Both the position numbers and the translations under genes were made by a program. Positions 63,147 to 64,000 of a stretch of DNA of 64,000 nucleotides are shown here, piece by piece (within the stretch, counting starts at the first letter, position 1; every line of letters starts with the position of its first letter). Location: positions 1,570,001-1,634,000 of the forward strand of contig CP012156.1 of the NCBI GenBank assembly GCA_001602435.1, written 5' to 3'. The notes below the pieces were generated by a model. That model searched no databases. It was not told the DNA's origin and worked only from the letters and a program-made list of their open reading frames with translations. Source of the DNA: Hyphomonadaceae bacterium UKL13-1. Lineage in GTDB: Bacteria > Pseudomonadota > Alphaproteobacteria > Caulobacterales > Aquidulcibacteraceae.

Positions 63147-64000
63147 CTCCGCCTTCTTTGCATGACTGTCATACCAGCCAATTGTGCTGAGGATTGCGGC
63201 CAGCCATTGGCTGGGGCGGCCAAAGCCGTGGCCGGCTTCGGGTAAGCGCACCAAGGCGCTTTCGACGCCTTGCAGTTGCAAGGCTTGGAAATATTGCTCG
63301 CTGTCACTCATGGGCGTGCGATAATCGCTTTCGCCTGTGATGATGATCGTTGGCGTGCGGACACTACCCACCAAGGATAAAGGCGAGCGCGCCCAATATT
63401 TCTCCGGCTGCTCCCAAGGCTTTTTCTCAAACCAATAGCTGGTGACAACAGCGCCAATGTCGCTGGTCAACGCTTCAGACGTCCAATTAATCACCGGACG
63501 CTTGACCGAGGCGGCGGCAAAGCGGTTTGTCTTGCCAATCGCCCACGAGGACAACACGCCACCGCCAGAGCCACCGCCGATATAGAGGCGATTGGTGTCG
63601 ATAAAGCCGCGCGCGATAACGGCATCGACACTGCTCATCAGATCGTCATGATCTTGGCAGGGGTAGCAAAGATTGATCAGGTTCGCGAATTCTTCGCCAT
63701 AACCGATTGAGCCACGTGGATTGGTGAAGAGGGTTACATAGCCAGCTGCCGCATAGAGCTGATGGGTGATGGAGAACATCGGGCCATAATCGCTGTGCGG
63801 CCCACCATGAATATCCATCGCCAGCGGGTATTTCTTGCTGGGGTCGAAATCAGGTGGATAGAGGATCCAGCCATGCACTTTGCGGCCATCGGCAGACGAT
63901 GGAGTCCAGATTTCTTCCAGCTTGCCGATGGACTTACCAGCCCGCCAAGCCGCATTCATATCCCACAGGATGGTTTCCTTGCCCTGCGACCACAGCGCCA
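63144..64000 (-). CDS. S9-family prolyl oligopeptidase (partial, 5' end off window)
   Basis: C-terminal 285 residues of a larger peptidase; the frame runs off the right edge. The alpha/beta-hydrolase catalytic domain is complete: YPLAMDIHGGPHSDYG, LYIGGGSGGGVLSSWAIG with the nucleophile Ser (GGGSGG), TPTIIITGESDYRTPMSDS with the Asp, and PEAGHGFGRPSQ with the His. The N-terminal beta-propeller is outside. The family includes dipeptidyl peptidase IV and acylaminoacyl-peptidase-like enzymes; a signal peptide could not be checked. Confidence 0.92.
   Translation of the reverse strand, partial: ALWSQGKETILWDMNAAWRAGKSIGKLEEIWTPSSADGRKVHGWILYPPDFDPSKKYPLAMDIHGGPHSDYGPMFSITHQLYAAAGYVTLFTNPRGSIGYGEEFANLINLCYPCQDHDDLMSSVDAVIARGFIDTNRLYIGGGSGGGVLSSWAIGKTNRFAAASVKRPVINWTSEALTSDIGAVVTSYWFEKKPWEQPEKYWARSPLSLVGSVRTPTIIITGESDYRTPMSDSEQYFQALQLQGVESALVRLPEAGHGFGRPSQWLAAILSTIGWYDSHAKKAE

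Overview
This 64 kb window is chromosomal DNA from an alphaproteobacterium, most likely from the Caulobacterales/Maricaulales/Hyphomonadaceae area (family level is an inference). Supporting signs are the C4-type 5-aminolevulinate synthase, a MucR/Ros-family regulator, an SRP (4.5S) RNA gene immediately upstream of dnaX, the conserved order rpoZ-rsh-(SDR)-pyrE-pdxJ-acpS-lepB-rnc-era-recO, the order glyA-nrdR-rib genes-nusB-thiL, an Asp-type porphobilinogen synthase, a K+-independent H+-pyrophosphatase, a class I PHA synthase and a coniferyl-aldehyde dehydrogenase. Genes are tightly packed, often with 4-bp ATGA overlaps. I see no insertion sequence, prophage, integrase or CRISPR array.

Layout. 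1-2.35 kb: ybaB (partial), dnaX and the SRP RNA gene. 2.4-6 kb: nudC, then a rubrerythrin / Fe-S oxidoreductase / DUF3501 operon that looks like a peroxide-detoxifying electron chain. 6-8.6 kb: two neighbouring membrane-anchored proteins, each with three SH3-like repeats, one with an N-terminal zinc ribbon. 8.7-11.6 kb: hppA and a small exported protein. 11.5-16.7 kb: glyA-nrdR-ribD-ribE-ribH-nusB-thiL, where ribD is only the reductase half and no ribBA is present. 17-19.8 kb: a MucR homologue that has lost both zinc-binding histidines, a small DUF6898-like gene, hemA and a MarR regulator. 19.8-24.1 kb: a coupled valine-catabolism operon (acyl-CoA dehydrogenase, 3-hydroxyisobutyryl-CoA hydrolase, 3-hydroxyisobutyrate dehydrogenase) with a glycerophosphodiesterase inserted. 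24-31.3 kb: hemB, a second hydroxyacid dehydrogenase with a flavin reductase, motB, an arginyltransferase-type N-degron enzyme, an outer-membrane barrel, a lipoprotein and a thioesterase.

31.5-39.4 kb: parC, tRNA-Glu, recJ, glpX, hom and an alanine/LL-DAP-type aminotransferase. 39.5-47 kb: a lipoprotein, phaC, then a photolyase / FAD oxidoreductase / DUF1365 / cyclopropane-fatty-acid-synthase operon, probably for light and singlet-oxygen membrane defence. 47-49.8 kb: coniferyl aldehyde dehydrogenase and a GGDEF protein. 49.8-58.1 kb: the conserved recO-to-rpoZ housekeeping operon. 58.2-64 kb: folK, a NYN-domain protein with a uracil-DNA glycosylase, a divergent MFS transporter / class III CoA-transferase pair, an intergenic region full of REP-like hairpins, and a partial S9 peptidase.

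No single locus is an obvious new defence or mobile system. The most worthwhile leads are the twin SH3 membrane proteins, the zinc-less MucR, the split or incomplete riboflavin pathway, the rubrerythrin cluster, and several well-formed inverted repeats next to specific genes. Starts were chosen from ribosome-binding sites, overlaps and family length. All functional statements rest on motif recognition by eye, not on database searches.
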